Origin: Anaerolineaceae bacterium
GTDB lineage: Bacteria > Chloroflexota > Anaerolineae > Anaerolineales > Anaerolineaceae
Direction of reading: 5' to 3'
Assembly (NCBI GenBank): GCA_018056725.1
Contig: JAGPFF010000009.1
Location: 1 to 61,646 of the forward strand
DNA length: 61,646 nucleotides
Position 1 is the first letter of the stretch, and every line of letters starts with the position of its first letter. Below the pieces are notes generated by a model. It was not told the origin of the DNA, did no database searches, and saw only the letters and a program-made list of their open reading frames with translations. Below, piece after piece: positions 9,195 through 18,414 of this stretch. Both the position numbers and the translations under genes were made by a program.

Positions 9195-10532
9195 ATGGCT
9201 CAGGAAAGTATTACCGTCAAAGAAGATTTGCAGCGGATTATGGAATCCGCTAAACGGTTAGGGATTGAAGTAAAAGAAGACGAAGCGCTTCAATGGTTGA
9301 CCAGCATGGCGGCATACAAGGGGAGCAGCCAGATCACCATGGATACCCGCAGCGGGGTCTTTGGATACAACATCACCATGCTGGATTTCAGCGACAAGGA
9401 CCTGGAATACTTCAGGCGGATCGGAAAGATCGTGGAATTTGAGGACATTCCTGGCAAAGTGGAAACTGCACTTGCCCTTTCCGGCTCATCCGCCCAATCA
9501 AAAATTCAGACCTATCCCGGCGATTGTGATTATTTTGAACGGGTTAATATTAAAGCCTCCACCAGGTCGGAAGCCTGCTCCATCCTTGCCCAAATTATGC
9601 GCCAGAAAGCCCTTGATTATTTGCAAGGACCGACCTACCAGTTGATTGAGGTGAAATTTGGTGAATATCCACAGGATATTGTCATCGGCGAGCATGAATA
9701 CCATGCCGGGTCGCCAATTTCCTGGCATTCTGAGGATCTCAAGGCAGGTCAGAAAAACGGATTTACGAAGGATGGCACTGCAGTTACTGTGGAATGGGAT
9801 AAGGTGAAGGAAAATCCGGGGTGGTGCAAGCTCGATTGGGTGGTTTCGGATCCCATCCGCAGGCAGCTGGCGAATGCCAGCAACATGCTGGATGTGACCT
9901 GGGAAGCCCCGGATGGATCAATCACCCCCCTTGATGGCTTCCTTGATCCTTACTTTCAGGAAGTCTATCTTGAGGCAACTTCCGTACCCATTTTTTCAAA
10001 ACTTGCCCAGCATGTATCAGCAGATGCACTGGATGAATATGTCGCATCGCTGGAACGAGAGGTGTACAAATATCTCACCAAAGATGTAAATTATGGCAAA
10101 GTAGCCAAGCGGATGTACAACATCTTCCGCCTGACCGGCAAATATGAAGAGGCTGCCTTTCTGCGGGAATTGTTTGACGAACCCGCCACGATCCTCTATC
10201 AAATCTGGTCACTGATTCGCACAATTGATGACGCTTATCGCCCCGATTCGTGCATCACCTATGAAGAAATGGTCACCTCCACCGATAATCTAATCATGGA
10301 GGTAATCCGTGCCCTGGAAGGCGACGAAGAGGCTGAAATCGTCCGGCACCTCTTGAATTTGCGCAATGAGCTCTCTCAACCAGAAGCGCGGGATCAATTG
10401 ACCCGGGAAGCTGAATCAGCGCGGGCGAGAGTAATTAACGTTGTTAATAACTTCTTCTATGACCGTTTGACCGCCATGCCCACGATTAAAGGTTATATGG
10501 AAGAAGTCCAAACCCGTAAAGCCAGCGCTTGA
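9195..10532 (+). CDS. Unknown protein with nucleotidyltransferase-like motif
   Basis: A 445-residue cytosolic protein I do not recognise by name. Residues about 94-120 read ALSGSSAQSKIQTYPGDCDY, which fits the pol-beta nucleotidyltransferase pattern: G[GS] at the first strand end, then a D-x-D pair (GDCD) followed by FE. Just after comes a helix and a strand with YQLIEVKFGEYP. The middle contains SPISWHSEDL and a WDKVKENPG segment. The C-terminal third is all-helical (DEYVASLEREVYKYL onward). A strong Shine-Dalgarno and its own promoter suggest steady expression. Substrate and partner are unknown, and the NTase assignment is inference from the short motif. Confidence 0.5.
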   Translation: MAQESITVKEDLQRIMESAKRLGIEVKEDEALQWLTSMAAYKGSSQITMDTRSGVFGYNITMLDFSDKDLEYFRRIGKIVEFEDIPGKVETALALSGSSAQSKIQTYPGDCDYFERVNIKASTRSEACSILAQIMRQKALDYLQGPTYQLIEVKFGEYPQDIVIGEHEYHAGSPISWHSEDLKAGQKNGFTKDGTAVTVEWDKVKENPGWCKLDWVVSDPIRRQLANASNMLDVTWEAPDGSITPLDGFLDPYFQEVYLEATSVPIFSKLAQHVSADALDEYVASLEREVYKYLTKDVNYGKVAKRMYNIFRLTGKYEEAAFLRELFDEPATILYQIWSLIRTIDDAYRPDSCITYEEMVTSTDNLIMEVIRALEGDEEAEIVRHLLNLRNELSQPEARDQLTREAESARARVINVVNNFFYDRLTAMPTIKGYMEEVQTRKASA

Positions 10533-10644
10533 TCCTCCCAAGTGGCAAGAGTCCTCAGGCAAAACGGGTCTTTTAGCCCGGAGCAATATAAAAGAGTAGC
10601 GTTGGTAATATTTAATACTATAAATCCTTTCATTGGAATGGAGA

Positions 10645-11223
10645 ATGAGCGAACCATCTGAGCCAGTTCCAACCACTGTCACTACCGGTCTTGCAGTGGA
10701 GCTCTACCTTGACGCTGCTGCAGAAGCCAGCATCAGGGATTTTCGAGCGTTGATCTACCAGGAAGGCGTCAAACCCGTCCAGGGATCAATGAATGACAAG
10801 CCCCACATTAGCCTGGCAGTGCTACCTGCTATTAATCCGGCTCCAGTCATTGAACTGGCTGCCAGATTCGCCGCGCAAATTAGCCCTTTTGCCATTCGCC
10901 TGGGCGCTGTCGGCACCTTTCCCACTCAGGAAAATGTACTTTTCCTTTATCCTGCTCCGTCTACAAGTTTACTGTCAGCTCACGCCGCATTGCACCGCAT
11001 GCTGCGCGAAGAAAAAATTACCAGTTCCAGTTATTATTTTCCGGGCAACTGGATTCCGCATCTGACGCTGGAATTCAATCTTGAAAACGGAGAGCTCAAC
11101 AAGTCGGTTGAAGTTTTTAAAAAGCATTTCAATCCGATCGATGGTGAAGTGACCCAGCTTGGGGTGGTGGGGTTTCGCCCCATTCAATATCTTCGCCACT
11201 TTGAATTGAAGAAAAGTCAATAA
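10645..11223 (+). CDS. 2H phosphoesterase / 2'-5' RNA ligase-like protein
   Basis: About 192 residues with the paired H-x-T/S motifs of the 2H phosphoesterase superfamily: KPHISLA in the N-terminal half and IPHLTLEF in the C-terminal half, spaced as in LigT/YjcG-like proteins. These enzymes act on 2',3'-cyclic phosphates or 2'-5' bonds; the substrate here cannot be told. The start is uncertain: ATG at 10645 has GGAG only one base away, and TTG at 10633 is in frame. The 100-base gap upstream holds no clear terminator. Confidence 0.78.
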   Translation: MSEPSEPVPTTVTTGLAVELYLDAAAEASIRDFRALIYQEGVKPVQGSMNDKPHISLAVLPAINPAPVIELAARFAAQISPFAIRLGAVGTFPTQENVLFLYPAPSTSLLSAHAALHRMLREEKITSSSYYFPGNWIPHLTLEFNLENGELNKSVEVFKKHFNPIDGEVTQLGVVGFRPIQYLRHFELKKSQ

Positions 11224-11420
11224 CCATGCACTATGCTACGGGTAAACTAGCCACAATGCCATCCGGTCATTGCCGTTCATCACCCGTCGAGGCTCCTTCT
11301 CTTTCATTTCTTCTTACCGGATGAAGGATTATTTATACTCAATCAGTCTGAGACCGAAAATTGCATTAATGATGAAGGATCTGATTGAGACAAAACAGGC
11401 AGGAAATAAGGAAACCGTCC

Positions 11421-12026
11421 ATGATTCCGTCCGTCCAGTGCCCTTTTTGTTTCTCAACCATTCCCGCTGAATCAACCCGGTGCCCGGGGTGTGGGATGCC
11501 CATTCGCTCGCTTGGGTACCAGCCAACTCCGCTTTTCTCCGCCGTTCCTTCAGTTTCCCCGTTTTCGTCAGATCAAACCGAGCGGGTGCTTAAGGTGATT
11601 GGCATGATCACCCGAAAGACAGGCGTGTTTTCTTGCGATCTTTATCACCTCGTCATCACTCCCGTGCGGATGATCTTTGCCTTTCAGTCAAACGGAATGC
11701 AGGCAGCAGAGAAGAAAAACGCTTTAGAAAAAGCAAAGTCGGAAGGGAAGAATCTGCTCACGCAAATTGAAGCGCAAAAGGCAGCACGAAGTGGCGACAA
11801 ATATCTCGGCATGGCGCCGGAATTGATCCTCTCCGAAAGCCTGAAGAATTTCTCTATTCCGCTTGACCGCATTGAAAGTATTCACATCCTTTATGGAGAT
11901 TGGGAAACCAATTCGTCAGATGCTTTGGAGATCAATACAACAGCCAAAACTTTTCATTTTCACATCAGCAATCCCTACAATGTCACCAAACAACTCAAAG
12001 AGGCGCTGGGAGACAAAGTGAAGTAA
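11421..12026 (+). CDS. Zinc-ribbon protein with PH-like C-terminal domain
   Basis: About 201 residues. The N-terminus has a CxxC-x(n)-CxxC zinc ribbon (CPFC then CPGC, about residues 6-24), followed by a proline- and serine-rich linker. The rest (about 55-200) alternates strands and one charged helix (AAEKKNALEKAKSEG) and may be a PH-like fold: LVITPVRMIFAF, LILSESLKNFSIPLDRIESI. There is no signal peptide or membrane span. The ATG at 11421 has AAGGAAA upstream; earlier in-frame ATGs lack a ribosome-binding site. The 197-base gap before it has only a weak TATACT. The function is unknown. Confidence 0.6.
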   Translation: MIPSVQCPFCFSTIPAESTRCPGCGMPIRSLGYQPTPLFSAVPSVSPFSSDQTERVLKVIGMITRKTGVFSCDLYHLVITPVRMIFAFQSNGMQAAEKKNALEKAKSEGKNLLTQIEAQKAARSGDKYLGMAPELILSESLKNFSIPLDRIESIHILYGDWETNSSDALEINTTAKTFHFHISNPYNVTKQLKEALGDKVK

Positions 12027-12089
12027 ATCGCTTGCCATAAGTGTTTGTAATCCCGAAATTCAAGCTCAGAGGCGGCAAGAAGGATGCGC

Positions 12090-12118
12090 TTGCAACGAAA
12101 AAAACCACGTGATACACT
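12090..12118 (+). promoter_or_regulatory. Promoter for the receiver-transposase-like gene and polA (leaderless)
   Basis: TTGCAA (12090-12095), a 17-base spacer and TACACT (12113-12118) with an extended TGA before the -10. Only six bases separate the -10 from the ATG at 12125, so the transcript would begin at or next to the start codon with no Shine-Dalgarno. Confidence 0.6.
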
Positions 12119-12124
12119 CTTCCT

Positions 12125-13243
12125 ATGACATTTAAGGTTCTCGCATGTTCACCGGATTCCCAGTTTCTGGATGAGGTTTCCTCCTGGGTATCTCTTCAAT
12201 CAGATATAGAGGTAGAGTTTGAGGATGACCAGAATGGTATTCGCGAAAAAATTTCAGCAGGTGATTATTCCCTCCTCCTGTTTGACAACCGCGATTGGGA
12301 TAAACCAATTTCTGAACTTATTCAACAAGTCAACGATTTTCTCTCCTCCACCCGGGTGGTGATCTTTCCAGCCTGGAATGACCTGGGGTTTCCGGACACA
12401 GCGAAGTATCCCAACATACAGCTGCTTACCTGGCCTGTTCCTAAAGAAATCCTGCCCTCGGTGATTCAGCAATTATTCTCTCAACTTTCTTCACAGCAAC
12501 CCGAGAGCTCTTTTCCTCCTAAATTGGAAGTGACTCTCGACGGATGGATGACTGAACCCACCGGAGAAAGGGATGAAAAAGGAAATGACTCCCTCACTGC
12601 ACGGGTACCGTTCTCCCCAGAGGCTCCTTCTGAGCATCAACAAAGGTCCGAAGGCTTCGTCGAGCAGGCGACGGAACCACGCGTGGAAAAAGGACAACCG
12701 GATTCCCTCAGCCAGGAGGATGCCGCCCTTCTTGAACCATGGGGAGTAAGCCTTTCTGCCGGGATCGGCACCGAAACCGAACGGCAAGGCGAAGCAGCTG
12801 CTACTTCTCAACCACCTGAAAGTAAAAACCCGCACTCCCTATTGCCCTACCAATGTGTATTAATCCCGCGGGATCGCAACAGTTTTTTAACCGCTGAAAT
12901 TGCCAGACAATTGAGCACATGGCTCCCCCTGCTGCATCAGGATTGGAACTGCCAGGTTACCGCGCTGGCGGTTCGTCCTCTCTATCTTTCCTGGTCGCTT
13001 ACCATTCCGCCTGACACCTGCCCCAGAGATGTCATCCAGGCAATTCGTCAATCCACTTCTGAGCGCCTGTACGAACATTTTCCTGATCGATTCACCGAAG
13101 GTCGGAATGACTTTTGGGCGGATGGATATTTGCTGGTAAGTGGAGAGCATACCCTCCCCGCCAGTTTTCTCCAAGCCTTCCTTGACCGCGTGCGATCCTC
13201 CATGGCATGGATAGATTCAAATTTATCCCTAAGGAAATCCTGA
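12125..13243 (+). CDS. Receiver-like domain fused to inactive IS200-type (Y1) transposase domain
   Basis: A 372-residue protein. Residues 1-120 look like a receiver domain: VLACSPD at strand 1, SLLLFDNRDW at the phospho-acceptor position, and a late lysine in WPVPKEIL. A disordered acidic/proline linker follows (about 125-238). Residues about 240-365 match the TnpA/REP Y1 transposase layout: an opening strand, then TIPPDTCPRDVIQAIRQSTS, then FWADGYLLVSGEHTLP. The expected HUH histidine pair is replaced by LYLSW (about 286-290), and the catalytic tyrosine near the end by phenylalanine (FLQAFLDRVR). It is therefore probably a DNA- or RNA-binding domain and not a transposase. Its stop overlaps the polA start by one base. 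Confidence 0.65.
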   Translation: MTFKVLACSPDSQFLDEVSSWVSLQSDIEVEFEDDQNGIREKISAGDYSLLLFDNRDWDKPISELIQQVNDFLSSTRVVIFPAWNDLGFPDTAKYPNIQLLTWPVPKEILPSVIQQLFSQLSSQQPESSFPPKLEVTLDGWMTEPTGERDEKGNDSLTARVPFSPEAPSEHQQRSEGFVEQATEPRVEKGQPDSLSQEDAALLEPWGVSLSAGIGTETERQGEAAATSQPPESKNPHSLLPYQCVLIPRDRNSFLTAEIARQLSTWLPLLHQDWNCQVTALAVRPLYLSWSLTIPPDTCPRDVIQAIRQSTSERLYEHFPDRFTEGRNDFWADGYLLVSGEHTLPASFLQAFLDRVRSSMAWIDSNLSLRKS

Positions 13244-16023
13244 TGCCTCCAATCCTGTATTTAATTGATGGACATGCCCTGGCATATCGTACGTATTTCG
13301 CCATCACCGCCGGTATGAGCGACCGAATGCAAACCCGTGAGGGTGAACCCACGGCGGGTATTTTTGGTTTTGCCAACGTCTTATTGCGCCTGATGGAACA
13401 GGAAAAGCCAGAGTTCCTGGCTGTGGCTTTCGATACCGGTAAGACATTTCGCAATGATCTCTACCCTGACTATAAAGCCACCCGCGCGAAAATGCCCGAT
13501 GACTTGCGCCCGCAAATTGAACGCATCCGCCAGATGATTGATACCTTTCATCTGCCACGCATTGAAAAGGAAGGCGTGGAAGCAGATGACGTATTAGGAA
13601 CCATCGCATACCAGGCTGTGGAAAGAGGGTTGGGGGTAAAAATTATCACCGGCGATCGGGATCTGCTCCAGCTGGTTAATGACCGCATTACCGTCAGCCT
13701 GCCTGGTGCAAAACTTGCTGATTCAAAAACCTATACCACTGAGGATGTTATCGCCTATCTGGGCGTAAAGCCGGATCAGGTGGTGGATTACAAAGCACTC
13801 GTGGGGGATACTTCGGATAATATTCCCGGTGTCTCGGGTATCGGTCCCAAGACGGCTGTCAGCCTGTTGGGAAAATACGAAACTCTGGATGGCATTTATG
13901 CTCATCTGGAGGAAATACCCGGAAAAGTTGGTGAAAAATTGAAGTTGGGAAAAGAATCCGCCTACCTCAGTCAGGATCTGGCAAGGATTCGCACTGACGT
14001 AGGTGTGCGGTTGGTGCTGGAAGATGCCCGCACGGATCACATTAATATCCCCGGGGTGGAAGCCTTGTTCCGAGAACTGGAGTTTCGCACCCTCATTCCC
14101 CGCCTGCGATTGATCCTGACACCGCTTTCCCACCAGCCAACGCCTCAGCTTTCTCTTTTTGGAGAAGATGTGCATGACATTGGCTTGCCCTCCACCTATT
14201 CCCTCGATGCCAAACGGATTGATAGTGAGGAAAAATTAAACGAATTGGTTAAGGACCTCGCTGCCAGCAAGATGATTGCCTTTGATACCGAAACAACCGG
14301 AAAGGATCCCTTACGAGCTGAAATCGTAGGCATTTCCTTTGCGGTACGAGAAGGTGAAGGGTATTACATCCCCCTTGGTCACAAAGAACAGACCCCGCAG
14401 CTGCCTATTCCTAAAGTAATTGAAGCGCTTACGCCTGTTCTGACGGATCCCACCATCCCCAAAGCGGGTCACAACCTTAAATTTGATTCTTTGATGCTGG
14501 CAAACTACGGCGTAAGTGTTCAACCCTTATCTTTTGATACCATGATTGGTGAATGGCTGGTAGATCCAGCCTCACGGAACCTCGGTTTGAAGGATTTGGC
14601 GGATTCACTGTTAAACATCAGCATGACCCACATTGAGGAATTAATCGGCAGAGGCAAAAGCCAGATTACGATGGATGCTGTACCAATCGCTACCGCTGCA
14701 CCTTATGCCGCTGCGGATGCGGAAGTGACCCTGCGCCTGATACCGGTGATTCAAAAGCGGATGGAAGAACATAATTGCAGTCACATTTTTAAGGATATTG
14801 AAATTCCGCTGATTCCCGTGTTGATTGACATGGAGAGGGAAGGAATCACCCTCGATACCGCATTTTTTGCCCGTTTCAGTGCGGAAATGGGTGAACGATT
14901 AAAAGAAATTGAGAATGAAGTGTTTACCCAGGTTGGACATTCCTTCAACCTCAATTCCACCCAGCAACTATCAAAAGTCCTCTTTGTCGAACTCAAACTT
15001 GAACCGCCTGACCGCAACAAAAAAACCTCCAGCGGTCATTTTTCCACTTCAGCGGCGGTTCTGGATGAACTCAAAGGACAACACCCCGTGGTGGATCTGC
15101 TGCTGGAATACCGTGAACTCGCAAAACTAAAATCCACATATCTGGATGCCCTGCCGTTGCAAGTCAACCCTCGTACCGGTCGGGTGCATACCAGCTTCAG
15201 CCAGACGGGGTCCGTGACCGGTCGGTTGGCTTCGTCGGATCCTAATTTGCAAAACATCCCCACGCGAACCGACCTTGGAAAACAGGTGCGGGTGGGTTTT
15301 GTGGCTGCTCCGGGTCATCATCTTCTGTCTGTTGATTACTCCCAGATTGAGCTGAGAATCGTCGCCCATATGTCAGGTGATGAAGCTATGCTTGAAGCCT
15401 TCCGTGAAGGTCAGGATATTCATGCCGCCACTGCGGCTGCCATCTATGGCATCCCACTGGAGGCGGTCAGTAAGGAACAGCGCCGGCACGCCAAAGCCAT
15501 CAACTTTGGTCTGATCTATGGCATGAGTCCCTTCGGTTTGAGCCGCTCTACCGACCTGACACTGGCGGAGGCCGAAAACTTCGTACGCGATTACTTTGAG
15601 CATTTTCCAGGAGTAAAAAAATATCTGGATGGCATACGGGTACTTGCCGCAAAACAGGGGTATGTGGAAACAATGCTGGGAAGGCGCAGGTACTTCCCGA
15701 ATTTAGCCAATCCAGCCAATGCCATGATCCGCAACCGCGAGGAACGCGAAGCAATTAACGCCCCCATTCAGGGAACCGCGGCGGATATTATGAAACTGGC
15801 GATGATTCATCTGCGCACCGCTCTGGCAGCCAGCAAGTTGCAGGCGAAAATGCTGCTGCAGGTGCATGACGAACTGGTGCTCGAAGTATTGGATAAAGAC
15901 CTTGAGGAAACCGCCAAACTGGTGCGACAGGTGATGGAATCGGCTTACAAACTTGATATTCCGCTCCTCACAGAAGCCAGAAGTGGTATAAACTGGGGAA
16001 GTATGGAAGTGATTCAAAATTAA
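13243..16023 (+). CDS. polA: DNA polymerase I
   Basis: About 926 residues, normal length for full bacterial Pol I. Domains in order: 5'-3' flap exonuclease (YLIDGHALAYR, VEADDVLGT, ITGDRDLLQL, GDTSDNIPGV), a 3'-5' proofreading domain with intact acidic residues (AFDTETTG, HNLKFDSLML, YAAADAEVTL) and a family A polymerase (SVDYSQIELR, RRHAKAINFGLIYGMS, LLQVHDELVLEV). It carries out Okazaki fragment maturation and repair synthesis. The ATG at 13243 with AAGGA upstream is preferred over the one at 13207; it shares a base with the previous stop (TGATG), so translation is coupled to the receiver-transposase-like protein. Confidence 0.97.
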   Translation: MPPILYLIDGHALAYRTYFAITAGMSDRMQTREGEPTAGIFGFANVLLRLMEQEKPEFLAVAFDTGKTFRNDLYPDYKATRAKMPDDLRPQIERIRQMIDTFHLPRIEKEGVEADDVLGTIAYQAVERGLGVKIITGDRDLLQLVNDRITVSLPGAKLADSKTYTTEDVIAYLGVKPDQVVDYKALVGDTSDNIPGVSGIGPKTAVSLLGKYETLDGIYAHLEEIPGKVGEKLKLGKESAYLSQDLARIRTDVGVRLVLEDARTDHINIPGVEALFRELEFRTLIPRLRLILTPLSHQPTPQLSLFGEDVHDIGLPSTYSLDAKRIDSEEKLNELVKDLAASKMIAFDTETTGKDPLRAEIVGISFAVREGEGYYIPLGHKEQTPQLPIPKVIEALTPVLTDPTIPKAGHNLKFDSLMLANYGVSVQPLSFDTMIGEWLVDPASRNLGLKDLADSLLNISMTHIEELIGRGKSQITMDAVPIATAAPYAAADAEVTLRLIPVIQKRMEEHNCSHIFKDIEIPLIPVLIDMEREGITLDTAFFARFSAEMGERLKEIENEVFTQVGHSFNLNSTQQLSKVLFVELKLEPPDRNKKTSSGHFSTSAAVLDELKGQHPVVDLLLEYRELAKLKSTYLDALPLQVNPRTGRVHTSFSQTGSVTGRLASSDPNLQNIPTRTDLGKQVRVGFVAAPGHHLLSVDYSQIELRIVAHMSGDEAMLEAFREGQDIHAATAAAIYGIPLEAVSKEQRRHAKAINFGLIYGMSPFGLSRSTDLTLAEAENFVRDYFEHFPGVKKYLDGIRVLAAKQGYVETMLGRRRYFPNLANPANAMIRNREEREAINAPIQGTAADIMKLAMIHLRTALAASKLQAKMLLQVHDELVLEVLDKDLEETAKLVRQVMESAYKLDIPLLTEARSGINWGSMEVIQN

Positions 16024-16044
16024 GCAGCAGGAAAAATATTCACA

Positions 16045-18363
16045 ATGATGATGGCAGAAGGATCCGTTCAAACCAAACTGAATCAAGGACATGCCGCCCT
16101 TTGGGAACATGACTGGGCAGAAGCTGTGAAGGCTTATAAAGATGCCCTTTCCATCTCGCCAGATCATCCAGTGGGTTTAGCCAGCCTTGGTTTGGCTTTA
16201 TTCCATCAAAACGAATTCGATACCTCACTGGAAATTTTTAAGCAACTCATGGCTCGCTTCCCTGAGGATCCCATGCCCAGGGAACGCGTGGCTAGAATTT
16301 TTGAACGTGAGGGTAAACTTCCTGAAGCGGTACGGAGCTTTCTCCAGGCTGCAGAATTACACCTAAAAGCACGTGATGTGGAGCGGTCTCTGGCGGATTA
16401 TCACATCTCCATCCGGCTTGACCCACGCAATCAGGATGCCCGTGCGCGAATTGCCATGATCCTCACCAAACTTGGTCGCAAATCAGAAGCGGTGGATGAG
16501 TTTATTGATCTGGCAGCGGTGATGCAGCGGGAGAAAGAAGTTGCCAAAGCCCGACAAATCTTAGAATATTGTGCTCAGTTATCCCCCGGATCTCCCAAAC
16601 TCATTGCTGCATTTACAGCGTTGGACCAATCTCAGCTCATTCCAATCATCGAAACGCAAGAAGATATTAATGCAGCTGTTCAGATGGCAAAAGTTCACGA
16701 ACTTGAAACCGTCTGGCAAAGCCCAACCATGCAAACCGGCACCGATCCGCTTACAGAAGCTCGAATTCTCGCGCTGGAAGAGCTCGCTGAAATCTTGTTT
16801 GAGGAAAAGGTAATCAATCCCGCTACGGATGCCACCCTCCGGACAGATCAAGGGAATTTCCGTGGGCGCAAAAACCAAAAAGAAGCTCCTGACCCAAAAA
16901 TGATGCAGCTCCATGTCCGATCGGTAATTGACCTGCTTTCCGCCGGGGAGGACGGCAAAGCTGTTGCGGCATTGGAAAAAGCGATCCAGTCCGGATTAAA
17001 CCTCGCAGGCGCCGATTATCTCTTTGGGTTGCTCCATGAAGAAGATGACCCCCAAAATGCGATAAAACACCTACAGCGATCCGTAATTCATTCCGATTAC
17101 GCGCTGGCATCCAACCTTTTACTTGGCAAGATCACCGTTTCTCTTGGTCAGCTCAAAGAAGCGGCTTCCTATAACCTGCATGCGCTAATGTTGGCGGACA
17201 GCCGGACCGTGGAACCGGAACACGCGGAAGAAATTATCCAGTTATATGATCCGATTTTCGAATCACAATCCATGATTCAAAGTGAGAAAGATCTCCGGAA
17301 TCTCAGTTCAGCCATCCATAGTCAATTAACCCGTCCGGACTGGCGTACTTATCTCAAAGCTGCGCGTCTGCAGCTTCCACCCCAGCCCCCCGAAGCTCCT
17401 CCCGTTCCACTCGCTGAAATGCTGTTAGACACGAGCAGCAACCAGATCGTAGAATCCCTTGCTGAAATTCGCCGCCTCGCTCAAAAAGGCAAGTATCGTA
17501 CTGCCATGGAGGAAGCGTACCGGGCGCTCACTTTCGCCCCTACCTACCTGCCTTTGCACGTCCAAATGGCTGAGATACTTATTAATGAAGGACGCATTTC
17601 AGAAGCTATTGAAAAATTCCTGCTTATTGCCCGTCTTTATACCATTCGCGGAAACAGCTCGCAGGCATTAAGCCTTCTTTCACGTGTCACCCGGCTTGCG
17701 CCAATGGATATAAAAGTCAGAAAAAAGCTCATCGAACTGCTCCGCAATGAAGGCAGGCTTGATGAAATGGTGCAGCAGTATATTGATCTGGCGAACGTTC
17801 ATTACATGCTGGCTGATCTGGATGAAGCGCGGAAAACTTACAACACTGCATTGAATTTATCCCGTCAGACCCGTTCAACCCGGGATCTTTCGATCACGAT
17901 TCTGCAGCGCCTGGCGGATATTGAGCTGCAAAGTCTGAACTGGAAGGAAGCTATCGGTATTTTCGAACAATTACGCGGTCAATTGCCCCTCGACCCTGGA
18001 CCCCGGTCCATGCTGGTGGATCTCTACTTCAGGCTTGGTCTCATCCCTGCCGGTCTCAATGAAGCTGATGCTTACATAAAAATTCTTGAAAGCGAGGATC
18101 AATTACCGCAGGCAGAAAAGTTCCTCGATGATCTCTTAGAAGAACGACCTGACAGCCCTGACCTGCAGAAATTGATGACCTCTTATTATCTTGCACATGG
18201 AAAAACCTCCACAGCCATCGCCAAATTAGATGCGCTGGCGGAAAACTTATTGGTCGGAAAAAATATTTCAGCCTCAGTTTCAGTTGTGGGTCAAATCATC
18301 GCCCTTAACCCCCCCAACCGGCAGGAGTACGAACAACTCTATAGAGAATTAAACAAAAGATAG
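16045..18363 (+). CDS. Large tetratricopeptide repeat protein
   Basis: 772 residues, almost entirely helical. TPR-type pairs are visible throughout, for example NQGHAALWEHDWAEAVKAYK and DALSISPDHPVGLASLGLAL at the start, MEEAYRALTFAPTYLPLHVQ in the middle, and EARKTYNTALNLSRQTRSTR later. There is no signal peptide and no enzymatic domain, so it is probably a cytosolic scaffold. Three ATGs occur in a row at 16045-16053. It lies 21 bases after polA, ends with TAG and is followed at once by a strong terminator, so it closes this operon. The partner is unknown. Confidence 0.85.
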   Translation: MMMAEGSVQTKLNQGHAALWEHDWAEAVKAYKDALSISPDHPVGLASLGLALFHQNEFDTSLEIFKQLMARFPEDPMPRERVARIFEREGKLPEAVRSFLQAAELHLKARDVERSLADYHISIRLDPRNQDARARIAMILTKLGRKSEAVDEFIDLAAVMQREKEVAKARQILEYCAQLSPGSPKLIAAFTALDQSQLIPIIETQEDINAAVQMAKVHELETVWQSPTMQTGTDPLTEARILALEELAEILFEEKVINPATDATLRTDQGNFRGRKNQKEAPDPKMMQLHVRSVIDLLSAGEDGKAVAALEKAIQSGLNLAGADYLFGLLHEEDDPQNAIKHLQRSVIHSDYALASNLLLGKITVSLGQLKEAASYNLHALMLADSRTVEPEHAEEIIQLYDPIFESQSMIQSEKDLRNLSSAIHSQLTRPDWRTYLKAARLQLPPQPPEAPPVPLAEMLLDTSSNQIVESLAEIRRLAQKGKYRTAMEEAYRALTFAPTYLPLHVQMAEILINEGRISEAIEKFLLIARLYTIRGNSSQALSLLSRVTRLAPMDIKVRKKLIELLRNEGRLDEMVQQYIDLANVHYMLADLDEARKTYNTALNLSRQTRSTRDLSITILQRLADIELQSLNWKEAIGIFEQLRGQLPLDPGPRSMLVDLYFRLGLIPAGLNEADAYIKILESEDQLPQAEKFLDDLLEERPDSPDLQKLMTSYYLAHGKTSTAIAKLDALAENLLVGKNISASVSVVGQIIALNPPNRQEYEQLYRELNKR

Positions 18364-18382
18364 TTGCTTCTGGCAGCCTGCC

Positions 18383-18414
18383 GCCTCTCCAATCCAGTTG
18401 GAGAGGCTTTTTTT
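18383..18414 (+). terminator. Intrinsic terminator after the TPR gene
   Basis: Perfect 10-bp stem GCCTCTCCAA / TTGGAGAGGC (18383-18392, 18398-18407) with a 5-base loop, followed by seven T. The T tract overlaps the stop codon of the convergent gene on the other strand. Confidence 0.92.

Noticed and set aside
12125..13243. An active IS200/IS605 insertion sequence
   Set aside because: The HUH pair and catalytic tyrosine are missing, the domain is fused to a receiver-like domain, and no flanking element ends were seen.
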